A DNA stretch of 64,000 nt from Riemerella anatipestifer (GTDB lineage: Bacteria; Bacteroidota; Bacteroidia; Flavobacteriales; Weeksellaceae). The notes under the pieces are model-generated. The model saw only the letters and a list, made by a program, of their open reading frames with translations, searched no databases and was not told the DNA's origin. Below are positions 9,565-18,377 of the stretch, in pieces. The stretch is from assembly GCF_009670965.2 (NCBI RefSeq), contig NZ_CP073239.1, forward strand, positions 1,116,001 through 1,180,000. The letters are read 5' to 3'. Position 1 is the stretch's first letter. Every line of letters starts with the position of its first letter. Both the position numbers and the translations under genes were made by a program.

Positions 9565-10442
9565 TGATATATAGAAGTTTATATTTTGTTAACCATCTAA
9601 ATTCATTTATGATTTTTTTTAACCTCTAGTGAGTATAATTTATATTTGAGCCAATGTTTTATTTAATCTAATTTATTTAGCTACTACCGTATCATTTGCA
9701 ATAATACTTTGTACTATTCTATTGTTAATAAAATTAGTAGTAAGAAATAATCATGATATAATAATTTTCAAGATATTAAAATATTTGTTTTCCCATAAAA
9801 TAATCATTTTATCTTGTATTAGCAGCTTTTTAAATGTATTCAGCCTAATAGTCAGTAGAAAAGATACCTTCCCATAGTTAATATTCTCAAATAAATTATA
9901 AAAAATAAACAACACCAATTTTAACATTATAAATGATGTAGATAGCAGATTGTAAATAGAACAAAACTATATATAGAAGATAGTTTAACCAAGCTGAGTA
10001 AATATTTAGGATGGGGCGTTTTCATAAAAAATATCTTTATCAGGAAATAAGCATCCCATGAGCAAACAGACTCCTTAATCAATAAACTAAAAAGTCCATA
10101 GCAAATTAGAATTTTTATTTACAAGAATTCTAAGACAATTTATTTTTCCATATTTTTTAATTTGAGTTTTTAAAAAGTTATTACAAACCATCTCTAAAGC
10201 TTACTAACTATAATTATTAAAAATAACTAATAGCTCAAATTTAATTAAATTTTTCTTAGAAACATCACTTTCAAATGCGCTATGCGGCTCTCATTATACT
10301 GTTTTATCGTATCTACTCCATATCATTTTTTTTAATACTTGAACTAATAATCAGCCAGTTACAATTCACATACATTCTAACTAACTGATTATTAAAGTTA
10401 AATTAAAATAGCATTCTTACACTTCTTTTAAATGTTTACACC
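9565..10442. other. Gene-free, very AT-rich stretch
   Basis: No intact gene is visible on either strand. On the minus strand an open stretch of about 65 codons (roughly 9950-9750) contains a Met and ends at a TGA, and short protein-like fragments continue on both sides. This fits further decay of the same or a neighbouring minus-strand gene. The region separates the convergent dndCDE and Pbe-like operons. Confidence 0.35.
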
Positions 10443-10922
10443 TCATTCATTATACAAATCAATAAACATGTAATGAGAATTCTCCAGCTCTCCATTTTCG
10501 AGCATTTTGTGTAAGTACTCTAATCCTCCATTAGCATATTCCTCAATAAACTTAATTATCTTGTAAATAACTTCATTTAGTTCCGAGTCATCCATATCTT
10601 CTAATTCATTCCAATTAAAACCAATTTCATCATCTTTTGTGAAAATTATCATTAGTAAAAAGTCAACTAATGAGGAATCTCTTTTCCATTTTCCCAATTC
10701 AATAAAATCTGAAGTTAAATCTCTAGGAGGGAGAGGAAGCCTTAATCCTTTCTTTAAACCAAGCATAAAGGCATAAATATAAATTTCATACAAAGGTCCA
10801 AATTGACTATATTCAGATTTTCTACTTCCTTTATTAGCCAAAACTTCTAAAACAGGAATTCTACTATTAGCATATCTTGGTCTTTTTATTAGTAAATTAC
10901 TTTTAAATTCTTGACTGGTCAT
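10443..10922 (-). CDS. Small protein at the end of the Pbe-like operon (PbeD position)
   Basis: This 159-aa acidic protein has no recognisable motif, signal peptide or membrane segment. The N-terminal half is basic and contains RPPRYANSR-like and Pro-Leu-Pro-Pro-Arg-Asp stretches; the C-terminal half is acidic and helical (LEDMDDSELNE). Its ATG overlaps the stop of the SMC-like gene by one base (TAATG), so it is translationally coupled to it. By position it is the fourth gene of the restriction half of the phosphorothioate system and may correspond to PbeD; the letter is inferred from gene order only. Function unknown. Confidence 0.6.
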   Translation of the reverse strand: MTSQEFKSNLLIKRPRYANSRIPVLEVLANKGSRKSEYSQFGPLYEIYIYAFMLGLKKGLRLPLPPRDLTSDFIELGKWKRDSSLVDFLLMIIFTKDDEIGFNWNELEDMDDSELNEVIYKIIKFIEEYANGGLEYLHKMLENGELENSHYMFIDLYNE

Positions 10923-13105
10923 TACTTTAATTTTATTTTAGTAGTGAATAGCTCAACCTGTTCAACATCTTTTGGAACTTGATTGACATAGAATGTTTTT
11001 ACATTAGTGTCTCTTAAGAGTTTTTTTCCTAAATCATTGATTTTCATATCATCATTACTTTTATATAAATCTTTAACTAAAACTATACTTTGTGGAAAAA
11101 CCTTACCAGTGGATTCAAAAAAGCCCTCAGTAAATCCCTCTCCAAATGCTGAAATTGGAGCATCAGCAAGTAATGGATAATTATACTTTGTTGTGTTTGC
11201 AGAAATCACTGCCATAACTACAGAAAACTTTTTCATTCTTTGGAAACCCTCAGAGCTACCATGAACTGTATTTCCTGCACTATCCAAATAGTTAAAATTA
11301 ATTGAACCAGAAGGAGATTTTTCAAATTTCAAAATTCCTCCAGCAAGAGAGTTATACTTTATTAATTCTTGAAAGTGTTCATTAGCATACCTTTCTAATA
11401 GAGAAATCATATTTTCATAAACTCTTTCTTTAGCTTTTAAAGTAGCATCATATAAATCACTATTTATTTCATAATTCAAATTATATCCCTCAGGGATATC
11501 AGAGGGTCTTAAACTCTGAATCTCTTTTTCAGTGTTAATAATTTTAGTCCTAAGTTCAAAAATATTTGCTTTTATTCTATCAATCTGATTAGAAGAATTT
11601 TCTAATCTTCTAATTGCTCCCTTATATCTATTTATGATAGTTTTTGCATCCTCATCTTCAGTACCTGCAATTAAAATATCTTTTCTTTCGTCTGTTAATG
11701 CTTTAACTTCCTTTTTAAGTTTTGAAACTCTTTCACTTAAAGCAATTTCTTTTTTTCTTGTTTTTAGAATGCTCTCCCTAATACCACTTATTTTATTGTA
11801 AAATGGCTGTGCATTTACTTGAATTCCATCAAACAGAGCTACAAGGTTATTTTTTACAAATTCAACATCTTTTTTTTCATCAACAGCCCTATTTCTAAGT
11901 TTAATAAAATGATTATGCGGTTCTGTTCCTGCTTTAGCTGGTCTATCACACACAAAACAATGTTCCTTATCAATCATGTTTTTTAAAGAAACAGCATCTG
12001 GAGAATCTAAAGGTAAAAAATGGAAAAATTTATTAGGGTCATCAGTAATATTTTTTAGTGCCTTTTTTTCAAAATGTTTTTCTCTGTAAGCTTGAATTTT
12101 TTCTTGAAATTGACTCTCCACATTATCAAATCCCAATGAAATCCAAGAAAAGTTCCCATCAAAAAACCTATTATTAATACCATCTAGAAAAGCTTCATAC
12201 TCATCAGCAACTTCTCTTAGTTTTTTGTTTTTTTCCTTTATTTCTAAGTCTAATTCATTTCTTTTTTCAGCATTTGAAAAATTCTGTTCTAACTCATTTT
12301 TTTCTCTTTCTGCTTCATCATACAAGCTAATGATTTCTTGAAGTTTGGTTTCTTCATTATTTAATGATTTATCTAAATCTTCTTTAAGTTTTAGTGCTTT
12401 ATCTAATCTTTCATTATGCTCATTATTAGACTTCATAATTCTGTTCAAGTCTTTTTCTGCGCTTTCTTTTAAATATTTAGATAACGAAACTAATTTTTCG
12501 TAGTCACTGATATCTGTAAGAGTCCTTACAGCATCTTCAATACTAGATTTTTTTCCAAAATCAATAATACTATCTACTTCTTCACCTTGGAAAAATGAAT
12601 ACTGTCTTAAATTGGGAAGTATTAGTTTTTTAATTATTTTTTCCTTTTCTTCTTCATCATAGACAGGCTTATATTTGGGTAAAACCAATTCTGTTTGATC
12701 AACTTCAGTATCATTCATTATGACTTGCCAACTATCAGCAGATGTAATATCCTCTCTAATTTTTGTTGCTGTAAAAGATTTTTTAATTCTATATTTATGT
12801 CTACCTGTAGAATACTCTATCTGAATTCCAGTTTCAACACTAGCTCCTATTGAAGTTTCTAACTTTGCCTTGTCTGAAATAATTTTTACTGGAATATCTT
12901 TTATTCCTTTCTTTATTTTATCGTCAGAATCTAAAACTTGATCATAAAATAACCAAAGAAAAGCATTGAAAAACTTAGATTTTCCCGCTCCATTATCTGC
13001 AACTATGATATTGACACCCTCTTCAAAATCATATCTCGTATCATCATAATCACCATAATAATTAAAGAAATTTTTGAATGAAATACTGTTTATAATAGAA
13101 GCCAT
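10922..13105 (-). CDS. SMC/Rad50-like ATPase of the phosphorothioate-dependent defence (PbeC-like)
   Basis: This 727-aa protein has Walker A ADNGAGKS at residues 36-43 and two coiled-coil stretches (about 200-305 and 400-520) flanking a CFVC zinc-hook motif at 383-386. Near the C-terminus come an ABC-signature-like GSSEGFQRM and a Walker B-like LLADAPISAFGEG. It is a second, distinct SMC-like ATPase beside DndD, which lacks the hook. Published DndCDEA-PbeABCD loci combine phosphorothioation with proteins that block phage DNA replication, and an SMC-like ATPase plus a helicase fits that set. It is one base downstream of the 71-aa gene and overlaps the 159-aa gene by one base. The fold is secure; the Pbe identity is inferred from context. 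Confidence 0.75.
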   Translation of the reverse strand: MASIINSISFKNFFNYYGDYDDTRYDFEEGVNIIVADNGAGKSKFFNAFLWLFYDQVLDSDDKIKKGIKDIPVKIISDKAKLETSIGASVETGIQIEYSTGRHKYRIKKSFTATKIREDITSADSWQVIMNDTEVDQTELVLPKYKPVYDEEEKEKIIKKLILPNLRQYSFFQGEEVDSIIDFGKKSSIEDAVRTLTDISDYEKLVSLSKYLKESAEKDLNRIMKSNNEHNERLDKALKLKEDLDKSLNNEETKLQEIISLYDEAEREKNELEQNFSNAEKRNELDLEIKEKNKKLREVADEYEAFLDGINNRFFDGNFSWISLGFDNVESQFQEKIQAYREKHFEKKALKNITDDPNKFFHFLPLDSPDAVSLKNMIDKEHCFVCDRPAKAGTEPHNHFIKLRNRAVDEKKDVEFVKNNLVALFDGIQVNAQPFYNKISGIRESILKTRKKEIALSERVSKLKKEVKALTDERKDILIAGTEDEDAKTIINRYKGAIRRLENSSNQIDRIKANIFELRTKIINTEKEIQSLRPSDIPEGYNLNYEINSDLYDATLKAKERVYENMISLLERYANEHFQELIKYNSLAGGILKFEKSPSGSINFNYLDSAGNTVHGSSEGFQRMKKFSVVMAVISANTTKYNYPLLADAPISAFGEGFTEGFFESTGKVFPQSIVLVKDLYKSNDDMKINDLGKKLLRDTNVKTFYVNQVPKDVEQVELFTTKIKLK

Positions 13106-13106
13106 A

Positions 13107-13322
13107 CTATCCTATATTATGAATGTTTTTAATTTTTCTATAAATCTGTAAATCATTTAGATTGTTATCTCTATCATTAATCATTACAGACAAAACCTCA
13201 ATTAGTTTATTATTGTAGGGAGGATTTGTAGTCAAGTTTACTAAAATTGTTTTATCAATTTTATATTTTTTAAGCAACTCTTCATCTGAAAGAATTTCTT
13301 TAAGTATTTTATTTCTTTCCAT
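13107..13322 (-). CDS. 71-aa protein of the Pbe-like operon (PbeB position)
   Basis: This small charged protein begins MERNKILKEILSDEELLKKY and is predicted helical, with no membrane segment or known motif. It lies one base after the PLD-helicase gene and one base before the SMC-like gene, so it is a genuine cistron of a tightly packed operon rather than a chance frame. The tiny second gene matches the layout I recall for PbeABCD loci. It might be an adaptor between the helicase and the ATPase, which is speculation. Confidence 0.6.
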   Translation of the reverse strand: MERNKILKEILSDEELLKKYKIDKTILVNLTTNPPYNNKLIEVLSVMINDRDNNLNDLQIYRKIKNIHNIG

Positions 13323-13323
13323 A

Positions 13324-15528
13324 TTATAATTCGTTTATTATTGTATCTAAATCCAAATTGTACTTTCTACAAACTTGTTCTAAATTATTTCTAGAATCAT
13401 AAAAGTTCATTGAAAGACTTGCAAAATAACTAACTCTCCTTAACTCATTTTTAACAAGGTTTCTTTCCATATTAAAGAGTTCCTCATTATTATCATTAAG
13501 TTTTGGTACAACTACCATATCAAATATTGTAGCAAAGGGTTTATCATCATGTAATCTTAATAACCTTCCTCTTCTCTGAATAAACTGTCTTGGGTTTCCT
13601 GTACTACTTGCAAAGATTCCTATTTCTGCTCTAGGTATATCAACACCTTCATCTAACATTTTCATTGCAAAAAGTAAGTCAATCTTACCATCACCAAACC
13701 CCCTTAAGATTTCATCTAGATTCTGACCATCACCAATATAGGAGTTCATTCTCAAATTTGGTATAGCTTCATTTCCTGCTATTAGGAATTGATTTAAAAT
13801 TCTTTCTGCATTTCTATCTTCATTATAAACATATCCTTCAGGAATATAGCAAAAAATATATTTTAGCTTATTCATTCTTTTTAATTCATTTAAGATTTCA
13901 ACAAAACAAGAAATTTTGTTTCTAGCTTTATGTATTATGTTTTTTCTTAAAAGTAAAAGTTTTTCAACCACTGGATCGTTTTTAAATGAACCCTTTTCAA
14001 AATCAAAATATCTTAATAACTTTTTTGAAATATCTGTATATCTTTCAAGTTCTTCATCATTTAATTCTACTAAATATGGATAATACTTATATTGAGTTAA
14101 GTACCCTTCATCTAATGCCTGTTTCATGCTAAAGGAGTATGTATAAGGCTCTTTGTCTTTGAAAAATAAATCAATAAACTCTGAACCCTCCAAATCATAA
14201 ATCCTCTTTGGTGTTGCAGACAAACCAATCCTTCTTTCAATAGTGCTGTCTTTTATAGCTTTTTTAATTGTTTTTGCCCCAAGGTTATGTGCTTCATCAG
14301 CTATTAAGGTAAAGCCTTTTTCAATTTTTTTGAAATATTTTTGAAACTTAGCAGTTGAAAAACTATTGTATGTTGAAATAATAATTAAGTCTTTTTTTAT
14401 TCCTGCCAAATAGTTACTTGTGAAATTTGACAATTCTTTTTCCCAATTATTTCCACCACCAACTTTAATAATGTTTTGAAAATTAAATTCTAATACCTCT
14501 TCTTCCCATTGATTTAACAGAGCAATACTAGGAACTAAAATTATGGACAAATATGACTGAGTTTTGTTATACTCATTTAATATACAAATCAAAGATGTTT
14601 TAGTTTTTCCAGTTCCAGTAGCCATTCCAAATATACCTTTATAGTTGTTTTTAACCCAATTTTCATAAGCTGTAATTTGATATGGTCTTGGTAAACCATT
14701 TCTAGGGAACTTTGGTATAATTTGTATTTGTTCTATTATCTCTTCAAATCTTAATTTTCTTTTATTTCTTATACTAACAATCTTTTGGGAAATTTCATCT
14801 TTACCATTAAGATTGTAAGAATCATCTAATAGTTCATGTAATTCTTTAGGTTTACCTATAGTATCAATAACTTTAATTAATTCGTCATTTCCAATATGCC
14901 TATAATCTGGATGACTGTTATTAAATATATCATTGAATTTTTTTACATTTCCTGTTATTCTTCTTTTTGATAAATCCCCATTCCATGGAACTTCAACTTG
15001 AAAATGTTCTGCATTTTTTAATAATGCTGATAAAGTAAAATTAATACTTCCTGCGGTTGTAATGGTATCCCTGCCATCATTTAAAATCATAATTTTGGAA
15101 TGTGACATAGAATTACCCCTAAATTTAACAGGTCTTATTTCTAATCTGCCTTGATTTTTTAGATACAATAAACAGTCAAAAAAGTGTTTACTTTCTGGAC
15201 TAAGATTTTTTTGAAGTTTTGAAAGATCTGAGAATATATTAATTATTTCTTCACTAACTTCCTTCTCATTATTAATTATAAAATCATAATCATCTTTGCT
15301 AAAGAAGTGGTTAGTTATAAGTCTCATACTTCCACCATTATAAATAAACTCCGCTAGACTCATTGACAAAGCCTTAATAGCATTGGTGCTAAAATACCCT
15401 AACAATAAATCTATTTTTTTAGAAATAGGAAATGCCTCCTCATAAAACTCCAAAGGCATATGCTCACTATCAGAGCTGTATTCATAAGTTTTAGGAAAAA
15501 TAATATGTTCTTTAAAAGTTTTACTCAA
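13324..15528 (-). CDS. PLD-like nuclease domain fused to SF2 helicase (PbeA-like)
   Basis: This 734-aa protein begins with a phospholipase-D-like domain (about 1-185) carrying HSK at 143-145 and GSINFT at 160-165, the H-x-K plus G-S-x-N signature. A superfamily 2 helicase follows: Q-motif RPYQ at 281-284, Walker A MATGTGKT at 302-309, DEAH at 411-414, a GLSATP motif III and the motif VI QRRGRLLR. The aspartate after the HxK motif is displaced by one residue, so nuclease activity is uncertain. This is the first gene of the minus-strand operon. PLD-helicase fusions are typical of defence systems, and together with dndCDE this supports a DndCDE-PbeABCD type system. A different restriction module using the same parts is the main alternative. 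Confidence 0.75.
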   Translation of the reverse strand: MSKTFKEHIIFPKTYEYSSDSEHMPLEFYEEAFPISKKIDLLLGYFSTNAIKALSMSLAEFIYNGGSMRLITNHFFSKDDYDFIINNEKEVSEEIINIFSDLSKLQKNLSPESKHFFDCLLYLKNQGRLEIRPVKFRGNSMSHSKIMILNDGRDTITTAGSINFTLSALLKNAEHFQVEVPWNGDLSKRRITGNVKKFNDIFNNSHPDYRHIGNDELIKVIDTIGKPKELHELLDDSYNLNGKDEISQKIVSIRNKRKLRFEEIIEQIQIIPKFPRNGLPRPYQITAYENWVKNNYKGIFGMATGTGKTKTSLICILNEYNKTQSYLSIILVPSIALLNQWEEEVLEFNFQNIIKVGGGNNWEKELSNFTSNYLAGIKKDLIIISTYNSFSTAKFQKYFKKIEKGFTLIADEAHNLGAKTIKKAIKDSTIERRIGLSATPKRIYDLEGSEFIDLFFKDKEPYTYSFSMKQALDEGYLTQYKYYPYLVELNDEELERYTDISKKLLRYFDFEKGSFKNDPVVEKLLLLRKNIIHKARNKISCFVEILNELKRMNKLKYIFCYIPEGYVYNEDRNAERILNQFLIAGNEAIPNLRMNSYIGDGQNLDEILRGFGDGKIDLLFAMKMLDEGVDIPRAEIGIFASSTGNPRQFIQRRGRLLRLHDDKPFATIFDMVVVPKLNDNNEELFNMERNLVKNELRRVSYFASLSMNFYDSRNNLEQVCRKYNLDLDTIINEL

Positions 15529-16088
15529 AATGGTTAATTAATTTTCATCAAAAATAATAAATAATTCATTACAAAAATAGTATTGTTATTTAACTAATTT
15601 TTTTCTATTTTTTTCTCCCTATCTCTAAATTCCACACTTGTAAATGTCCCTGCAAAACACCCCCTCCCTTATTTAAGAAATCTAAATACCCCACCCTTAA
15701 AGGGTTAATAGAACTTTTATTCTCAGGAGGATAAAATAATGGAACAAACTAGGTCTAATCATACATCAATGCTATATCTATATTAGCTATATAGAATGCA
15801 TAGGGTATTATAAATGTTTAGCTACTTCTCTAAAAGATTAGTATCTAGCTTTAATTATTAGTTTACAAAACATCAAAACTAATATTCTATTTCTAGAATA
15901 TCTACCTATCTAATATTTTTTATCTCTTACCTCCCCAAACCCCTCTCACTTATTCTTGCACATCACTCAATGTGTAGAGTAAGTTGTAGTAATGCTTTTT
16001 TGTATTTCTCTAGGTGATAGCAGTAGAAATAAATTATTCTTACTTACAACTTATAAAATCAAAAAGTTTAACTCAAAAATCAAAAACA
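15529..16088. other. Gap upstream of the Pbe-like operon
   Basis: No gene is supported. It must hold the promoter of the minus-strand operon, though I see no strong TAnnTTTG box near 15529-15560. An 8-bp hairpin ATATTCTA/TAGAATAT with a 4-base loop lies at 15882-15901. A short plus-strand frame starting at 15740 is too short (15 codons) to call. Confidence 0.3.
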
Positions 16089-16475
16089 ATGGTAAGAATT
16101 ATCAATTACAAACAAAGAGTGGCAGAAGATGGAAGAGAATTTTTTGCACTAGAAATTTCAGGTGGTATAGAAATGGTACAATCCCAAACTACAGGGCAGT
16201 ATTATGCTACTGCAAAAAAAGCCTACATCACTTCAACCTTTGATGAAGAAACTTGTAAGGCTTTAATAGGGACTGAAATGGCAGGTTCTGTAGAAAGACA
16301 ATCTTGTGAACCTTATGAGTATACTAATAGAGAAACAGGAGAGGTAACAATACTAGAGCATAGATATGTATATGTTCCAGAAAAGTCTCCTAATCCTGCT
16401 ATAGAAAAGAACTTTGAAACAAATTCAAATTCTTTTTCTAGAAATGGTAAATATGAACTAGAACAAGCATTTTAG
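16089..16475 (+). CDS. Unknown mobile-element protein
   Basis: This 128-aa protein begins at 16089 with MVRIINYKQR; an in-frame upstream Met exists but the conserved-looking part starts here, after an A-rich leader. It contains EDGREFFALEISGGIEMVQS followed by a Thr-Thr-Gly-Gln-Tyr-Tyr-Ala-Thr-Ala-Lys segment and a CKALIG segment, and looks like a beta-rich soluble protein. Similar short proteins occur on flavobacterial plasmids and islands, but I know no function. It is followed by a strong terminator at 16489-16552, so it is probably a single-gene unit. Confidence 0.6.
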   Translation: MVRIINYKQRVAEDGREFFALEISGGIEMVQSQTTGQYYATAKKAYITSTFDEETCKALIGTEMAGSVERQSCEPYEYTNRETGEVTILEHRYVYVPEKSPNPAIEKNFETNSNSFSRNGKYELEQAF

Positions 16476-16488
16476 ATTTTACAATAGT

Positions 16489-16552
16489 AATGAGTTTTAA
16501 CTTTCCCTACTTCTAAGTAAGTACCTATAAGTTAGAACTCATTATTTTTTTT
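16489..16552 (+). terminator. Terminator after the 128-aa gene
   Basis: A 15-bp stem (16489-16503 with 16529-16543, one G-T pair) is followed by a run of eight T. The loop is long (25 bases) but the stem is strong. Confidence 0.65.
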
Positions 16553-16736
16553 CTATTAAACCACCAATCTATTCCCTATTATGGTAGTAATTTTAGAGAT
16601 TTTAGTAAAAAAATAAAATCTTAATGTGTGTGTATGTGTAGTATGTACTTAAAAAAAGGGGATTTTGAGCTAAAAATAATATTCCTAGATATAATATTAT
16701 AGCCAAATTGTAGCAGTAACAGTAGTATATCAGATA

Positions 16737-16964
16737 TTAGTTTTCTATATCTACCAAATCACTTATTTTAATTTCTAGGGCTTCTGCAATTCTATATAAT
16801 GTGTAGATGGTTGGATTGGTTCTTCCTGATTCTATTCTAGAAATATTGGTAGGGTCTATTTCTCCTTGCATTTTACCTACTAGTTCCACTTGAGATAACC
16901 CTTTAGATTCTCTCATCTCCTTAACTTTTTTTCCTATTTTTTTAAGAATTTCAGTTTTTTCCAA
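16737..16964 (-). CDS. XRE-family helix-turn-helix regulator
   Basis: This 75-aa protein is almost entirely one helix-turn-helix domain of the Cro/C1 type: KVKEMRESKGLSQVELVGKM covers the first helices and the recognition helix region reads DPTNISRIESGRTNPTIYTL. It starts with TTG at 16964; the first ATG is 17 residues later and would cut into the first helix, so the TTG start is favoured. It is divergent from the DUF805 gene, and an inverted repeat sits just upstream of its start codon, so autoregulation and control of the neighbouring genes are likely. Confidence 0.85.
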   Translation of the reverse strand: MEKTEILKKIGKKVKEMRESKGLSQVELVGKMQGEIDPTNISRIESGRTNPTIYTLYRIAEALEIKISDLVDIEN

Positions 16965-16965
16965 C

Positions 16966-16987
16966 TTGACTTATTTGACAAGTCAAA
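16966..16987. promoter_or_regulatory. Possible operator of the XRE regulator
   Basis: TTGACTT (16966-16972) and AAGTCAA (16980-16986) form an inverted repeat with 7 bases between. A second overlapping TTGAC lies at 16975-16979, so two half-site arrangements are possible. It lies one base upstream of the TTG start of the regulator. Confidence 0.5.
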
Positions 16988-17097
16988 ATTACTCCTTACA
17001 TTTGCCTAACTAAATGCCATATATGACAATATTTAATTTCTACTCTACATGAAATGAGGGAAATTAGAACTAAATCAACTAATAAAATTTAATAACT

Positions 17098-17787
17098 ATG
17101 TTTAAAAATCCTTTTTCTTTTAGTGGTAGAATTAGAAGAACTGAGTATGGAATTAGTTTTATAATCTACATCATATTGCTTTCAATTATTTCTTCCTATC
17201 AAGAATTTCTAATTCAAGATATAGCTGATAGTGAAGAAAATACTTATTTATTAACTCTTACCTTTCTATTATATATACCATTACTCTGGTTTATTATAGC
17301 ACAAAATACCAAAAGATGTCATGACAGAGGGAATAGTGGTTTTTATCAATTTATTCCATTTTATACCCTATGGCTAATATTTGGTGAAGGGGAACCAAAT
17401 GCTAATGAATATGGGGAGAATCCAAAAGATAAAATACAATTAACACCTAATAAACCTTTAAATGGAAAAAAAATGAATGGAAATTACTCAAAGTTTATTC
17501 AAAAGATAAAACAGATGAAATTTATCAATAAGATTAATTCTCTTAATTTATCATCAGATGAAATCATAGTACTTTCAGCAGTCACTGGAACATTTGTAGC
17601 AACACTATTGGGTTGTATTTTGGGAGAGACCATATATTATTATGGGGATGGTGATAGGGCATCTGCTGATAGTTATTCCTATAGTGAATTTCATTTTAAC
17701 TATGTCTGTGCAATTGCTAGTTTCATTATTGTGGGAGGATTGGTATATCTCTACTTAAATAGAGAAAATAAAAAAAATAATAATTAA
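17098..17787 (+). CDS. DUF805 domain membrane protein
   Basis: This 229-aa protein starts with the DUF805 signature (FSFSGRIRRTEYG at residues 5-17, KRCHDRG at about 75-81, then FGEGEPNANEYG). The DUF805 part has three or four membrane segments over residues 18-105. A second part holds two more membrane segments (about 158-180 and 200-220), so this is a fusion longer than the usual 120-residue family. No function is known for DUF805. It is the first of a run of small unknown island genes in the same direction and lies divergent from the XRE regulator. Confidence 0.75.
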   Translation: MFKNPFSFSGRIRRTEYGISFIIYIILLSIISSYQEFLIQDIADSEENTYLLTLTFLLYIPLLWFIIAQNTKRCHDRGNSGFYQFIPFYTLWLIFGEGEPNANEYGENPKDKIQLTPNKPLNGKKMNGNYSKFIQKIKQMKFINKINSLNLSSDEIIVLSAVTGTFVATLLGCILGETIYYYGDGDRASADSYSYSEFHFNYVCAIASFIIVGGLVYLYLNRENKKNNN

Positions 17788-17878
17788 ACAAGTTCTATCC
17801 CTTTTAGAATAGAGATTTTAAAAAGGTTATCCATTAAAATTCTTCTCAAACAAATAATACAGCTAAAAAGATAACATT

Positions 17879-18331
17879 ATGGCAAAAAAAGTATATGTAA
17901 ATTTTAATGACCCTAGGATGGGTGATCTAATGGAAGAGTATTTAATACGAAATCCTCATCTTCTTGATAAAAAAACTAAAAGAAATGCATATGAGGAATT
18001 ACAGAAGAAGTCCAAAACACAGACTTTAACACAAGAAGAGCTACAGTTTATAAAAATTTTTGAAGAGGAAATTGAAGCTGATAGAATAGAAGCGGAAAAT
18101 AAAAAAGCAGAAGCCCAGCATAAACAAAAAATTGAACTTCAAAATCCCAAAAATGAAGTACTACCAAAACCAAATGTGCAACAGAGCACAAGTGTTTTTT
18201 CTATGCAGAGCAAAAGTTATGAAAAAATTGGAGAAGCTGTGAAAAATAGTTTGATAATATCAACTATATTATTGCTACTATTTATGTTATGGAAATTATT
18301 AAAATATAAAAAGCAAAGTAAAAATAAGTAG
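17879..18331 (+). CDS. Unknown protein with C-terminal membrane anchor
   Basis: This 150-aa protein has a charged, Glu/Lys-rich helical body (about residues 20-105) and a single C-terminal membrane segment (about 123-140) ending in a short basic tail, so the body probably faces the cytoplasm. No family is recognised. DNA encoding the membrane anchor (18242-18312) is repeated almost exactly at 18634-18704, downstream of the next gene. Confidence 0.55.
   Translation: MAKKVYVNFNDPRMGDLMEEYLIRNPHLLDKKTKRNAYEELQKKSKTQTLTQEELQFIKIFEEEIEADRIEAENKKAEAQHKQKIELQNPKNEVLPKPNVQQSTSVFSMQSKSYEKIGEAVKNSLIISTILLLLFMLWKLLKYKKQSKNK
18242..18312 (+). repeat. 71-base direct repeat, copy 1
   Basis: It encodes the membrane anchor of the 150-aa protein. 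It matches 18634-18704 at 68 of 71 positions by direct comparison. Confidence 0.8.
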
Positions 18332-18377
18332 TAACCCTGTTACTCTTATACTATAACCCCCATTTATTTAACCTACT

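Noticed and set aside
10443-15528. DndFGH restriction genes
   Set aside because: None of the four proteins resembles DndF, DndG or the very large DndH; the gene sizes and domains fit the Pbe type.
15992-16243. An 83-codon frame overlapping the 128-aa gene
   Set aside because: It is an out-of-frame overlap of a better gene, with basic random composition.
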